This document shows, piece after piece, positions 15,976 through 17,813 of a stretch of 17,813 nucleotides of DNA. Origin of the DNA: Allomyces macrogynus ATCC 38327 (Eukaryota; Blastocladiomycota; Blastocladiomycetes; Blastocladiales; Blastocladiaceae); NCBI GenBank assembly GCA_000151295.1, contig GG745349.1:887120-904932 (forward strand), written 5' to 3'. Positions within the stretch are counted from its first letter, which is position 1. Each line of letters begins with the position of its first letter. Position numbers and translations under genes: made by a program. Under the pieces are notes generated by a model. That model saw only the letters and a list, made by a program, of their open reading frames with translations, was not told where the DNA came from and did no database searches.

Positions 15976-16329
15976 GTGCATATTTCTCCGAGAGCGGATA
16001 CATCTCATAGTACATATGCGGCAATCCAGACCGCCCTGGCTCGAACATCGGCTGCAGAGTCACCAAGTATTGACGTTGGTAGACTACGAAGTTGGTTGCG
16101 CATCGACGAGGGGCTGCAATCTCGCCTGACGATGGTCAGCTTTAGAAGCACATCCGTTCGGAATGAGCACAGATTGCTAAAAAACGGTTCAGCTTCAACC
16201 CTCTTCAAACGCACATTATACGAACTGAACTCTGCTAATTACTATCATCCTGCCATGTTCGTACCCAATTCGCACGCAGGCAACGTTTTGCAAGTGCGAC
16301 ATGGACTAATTTTCGTCACTCCTCCCTAA
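15976..16329 (+). CDS. Hypothetical 117-residue open frame
   Basis: From ATG 15976 the frame runs to TAA 16327-16329. The composition is balanced and protein-like, for example VGRLRSWLRIDEGLQSRLT and FKRTLYELNSANYYHPAMF. There is no signal peptide, membrane helix or known motif. Codon use is AT-richer than in the confirmed genes. The region around it lacks other genes, so it could be an orphan, a mobile-element scrap or chance. Confidence 0.25.
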   Translation: MHISPRADTSHSTYAAIQTALARTSAAESPSIDVGRLRSWLRIDEGLQSRLTMVSFRSTSVRNEHRLLKNGSASTLFKRTLYELNSANYYHPAMFVPNSHAGNVLQVRHGLIFVTPP

Positions 16330-16889
16330 AGTGAGCGGCAAAAATCTGCCACAGAAACCGAAATCGAAGGCATTCTGCGCTCGCATCGTCAGACAAAAAC
16401 AATAAACGGGCTAGATCATAATAACGATAGCGGTCCACACACTGTTGGGTGTTGTCGTTCTCTTTCTTGAGCTCCCATTTCCCGCATCGAAGTCGGAATC
16501 AGCTAAATCCAGCTTATGCAGCTGGTTCTCTCCCAAACTGAACCTGGGGCATCACCACCAAGGCAGGATAACGTAAACGTAACACCGAAAAGAAATGGCT
16601 GCATGACCTCCCGTGTTGGTACGAGCAGCAAGAGCAGGCAAGAACAGGCCAGGCCCAAGGTACTTCAAGTTGGCACCAGCTGATCTGGCAGGCTGGGTGC
16701 AGTCTATGTTTGAGCAGCACGCATAATGCAAGTGCCCTGGCCTCGCCCAGGACACTCCATGTAGTCTGCGGCGTAAACTGAAGAGGTAGTGTAGTGTTGC
16801 TCGCTTTTTGTTGAAAAGTATGTATGGTGCTGGTCACAGCACGAAAATGCATTATCATCAAAATCGAATCCACTGCTCGCTTTTCCACC
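16330..16889. other. 3' flank of the FYVE-RING gene, no gene seen
   Basis: This lies downstream of the minus-strand FYVE-RING stop at 16890. A minus frame at 16514-16888 is open but its translation lacks any recognisable pattern. No RNA gene or strong repeat was found. Confidence 0.5.
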
Positions 16890-17813
16890 TCACTCGGTCA
16901 GCGCCCCCTGCTGCCGCGCCGCGTTCGTCGGCAACAAGTGCACGGGACACTCGGGCACGCCATGCTTATCAAACCACGCGCGCAAGCAATCCCAATGAAA
17001 CACGCACAGGCACGACATGCGCGCGACCTGGTCCCCGGCCACAAACGGCTCGTAACAGATCAGGCACTCCGTATGCGGATCGACGAGCCCGGACGCGACC
17101 GTCGACGGTGCCGCACTCGTCGGATCCACCACCCCCGCATCTTCATCCTCGTCATCGCTCTCCGACTCGACGTCCGACTCGGGCAGCGGCACCGCGCACG
17201 CGGCACGCACCGTCGCGGCCGTCGGCGTCCCACCGCGACTCCCGCTCCCACCACCCCACACGTCGATCGTGTACCGTGTCGCGGCCGCCGTCGCCGCCGC
17301 GGCACTCGGCTGCGCAAGACACTCGGACAAGTGCCGCTCGCGCGCACTCTGTGTGGGCATTCCGGCAAGTGGCCGCATGCACGCCGGGCACTCGACGAGC
17401 GACCCGAGCGACGACGCGACCGAGGCCGTGCGCGACAGGTGCCGGATCGCTGGGTTCACGGCGACCGGCGGTGGGGAGGGTGATGTTTCGCTGAGCGCGC
17501 GATAGGAACTGTCGCCCCCGGTCGATGCCGACCGGACGGAGACGGCAGTCGTGCGCTCAGCCGCGGTCAGGAGCGCATAGCACGTGTCGCACACGCGCTG
17601 CGGGCCGTGCCGCACGGTGCGCGGCACGTCGTCGGCCGGGTAGAACCGCGCGAGGTCGATGCGTTCGGTCGAGCACGCGCCGCAGTAGAGTTTGCCGCAG
17701 AGTCGGCAGTGGTGCCGCCGGCGGAGGACCGTGAAGGTCGACCGGCATTGGTGACAGGCAGAGGCGGCCGCGTCGGCTTGCCATGGTTGGGGTGGCGGGA
17801 GGCGCGGGGTGTC
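16890..17813 (-). CDS. FYVE / UBZ-like / RING E3 ubiquitin ligase, Pib1-like, 5' end outside window
   Basis: One open frame runs from the window edge to TGA at 16890-16892; the start lies beyond 17813. An N-terminal FYVE domain (about 17580-17785) shows WQAD, CHQC, RRRHHCRLCGKLYC, CGAC and RVCDTC, the signature for phosphatidylinositol-3-phosphate on endosomes and vacuoles. A central finger (about 17315-17400), ECPACMRPL...HLSEC, fits a Rad18/UBZ4-type C2HC ubiquitin-binding finger. The C-terminal RING (about 16935-17073) reads ECLICYEPF, SCLCVFHWDC and CPVH. The closing CP-x-H resembles ZNRF-type RINGs. FYVE plus C-terminal RING is the layout of yeast Pib1, an endosomal/vacuolar E3. Membrane targeting by FYVE and ubiquitin ligation by RING are expected from these families. 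An acidic linker (ESDVESESDDEDEDAG) separates the last two domains. Confidence 0.9.
   Translation of the reverse strand, partial: DTPRLPPPQPWQADAAASACHQCRSTFTVLRRRHHCRLCGKLYCGACSTERIDLARFYPADDVPRTVRHGPQRVCDTCYALLTAAERTTAVSVRSASTGGDSSYRALSETSPSPPPVAVNPAIRHLSRTASVASSLGSLVECPACMRPLAGMPTQSARERHLSECLAQPSAAAATAAATRYTIDVWGGGSGSRGGTPTAATVRAACAVPLPESDVESESDDEDEDAGVVDPTSAAPSTVASGLVDPHTECLICYEPFVAGDQVARMSCLCVFHWDCLRAWFDKHGVPECPVHLLPTNAARQQGALTE

Noticed and set aside
1..17813. CRISPR array, insertion sequence or rRNA
   Set aside because: I found no regular spacer-repeat pattern, no transposase or reverse transcriptase motifs and no rRNA-like blocks on reading both strands.

Overview
The window reads as nuclear DNA of a GC-rich eukaryote with short spliceosomal introns (about 64-111 nt, several with a CTGAC branch-point match 20-40 nt before the acceptor). 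The gene families (DUF4246, RBR and FYVE-RING ubiquitin ligases, a CFIm68/CPSF6-like RNA-binding protein, SelO) and the compact gene spacing point to a fungus. The GC-rich codon use and a CFIm68-like gene, which budding yeast lacks, fit an early-diverging or zoosporic lineage better than a yeast. That placement is inference only.

Left part (1-6 kb): a small three-exon gene for a possible mitochondrial inner-membrane protein (+, 38-452) converges on a SelO/YdiU pseudokinase AMPylase gene (-, 875-3114). SelO has an acidic-residue-free mitochondrial-type N-terminus and Cys at the usual selenocysteine position. Behind it on the same strand is a DUF4246 protein (-, 3730-5545) with a 2-oxoglutarate/Fe(II)-oxygenase-like His-x-Glu...His...Arg pattern.

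Middle (6-12.4 kb): an RBR-type E3 ubiquitin ligase (+, 6146-7499) runs into the 3' end of an ankyrin-repeat gene on the other strand (-, up to 9615). About 1 kb of AT-richer spacer with diverged duplicated blocks follows. Then comes a multi-exon CFIm68/CPSF6-like pre-mRNA 3'-end processing factor (-, 10627-12386).

Right part (12.4-17.8 kb): a divergently transcribed, unrecognised Ser/Ala/Pro-rich protein with a C-terminal coiled coil (+, 12875-14420). A 2.4 kb gene-poor, lower-GC stretch (14.4-16.9 kb) holds tRNA-like A/B-box fragments, a 21-nt tandem duplication and two low-confidence coding remnants. The 3' part of a FYVE - UBZ-like zinc finger - RING E3 ligase (-, 16890-17813, running off the window) closes it.

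The genes do not form an operon-like pathway; this is ordinary mixed housekeeping content with two unrelated ubiquitin ligases. I see no convincing new multi-gene system. The most unusual points are: clear frame breaks at short G/C runs inside otherwise good genes, the antisense overlap at 7.0-7.5 kb, the diverged tandem duplication at 9.8-10.7 kb, the repeat module in the ankyrin protein and the pair of compact Pol III-box units.
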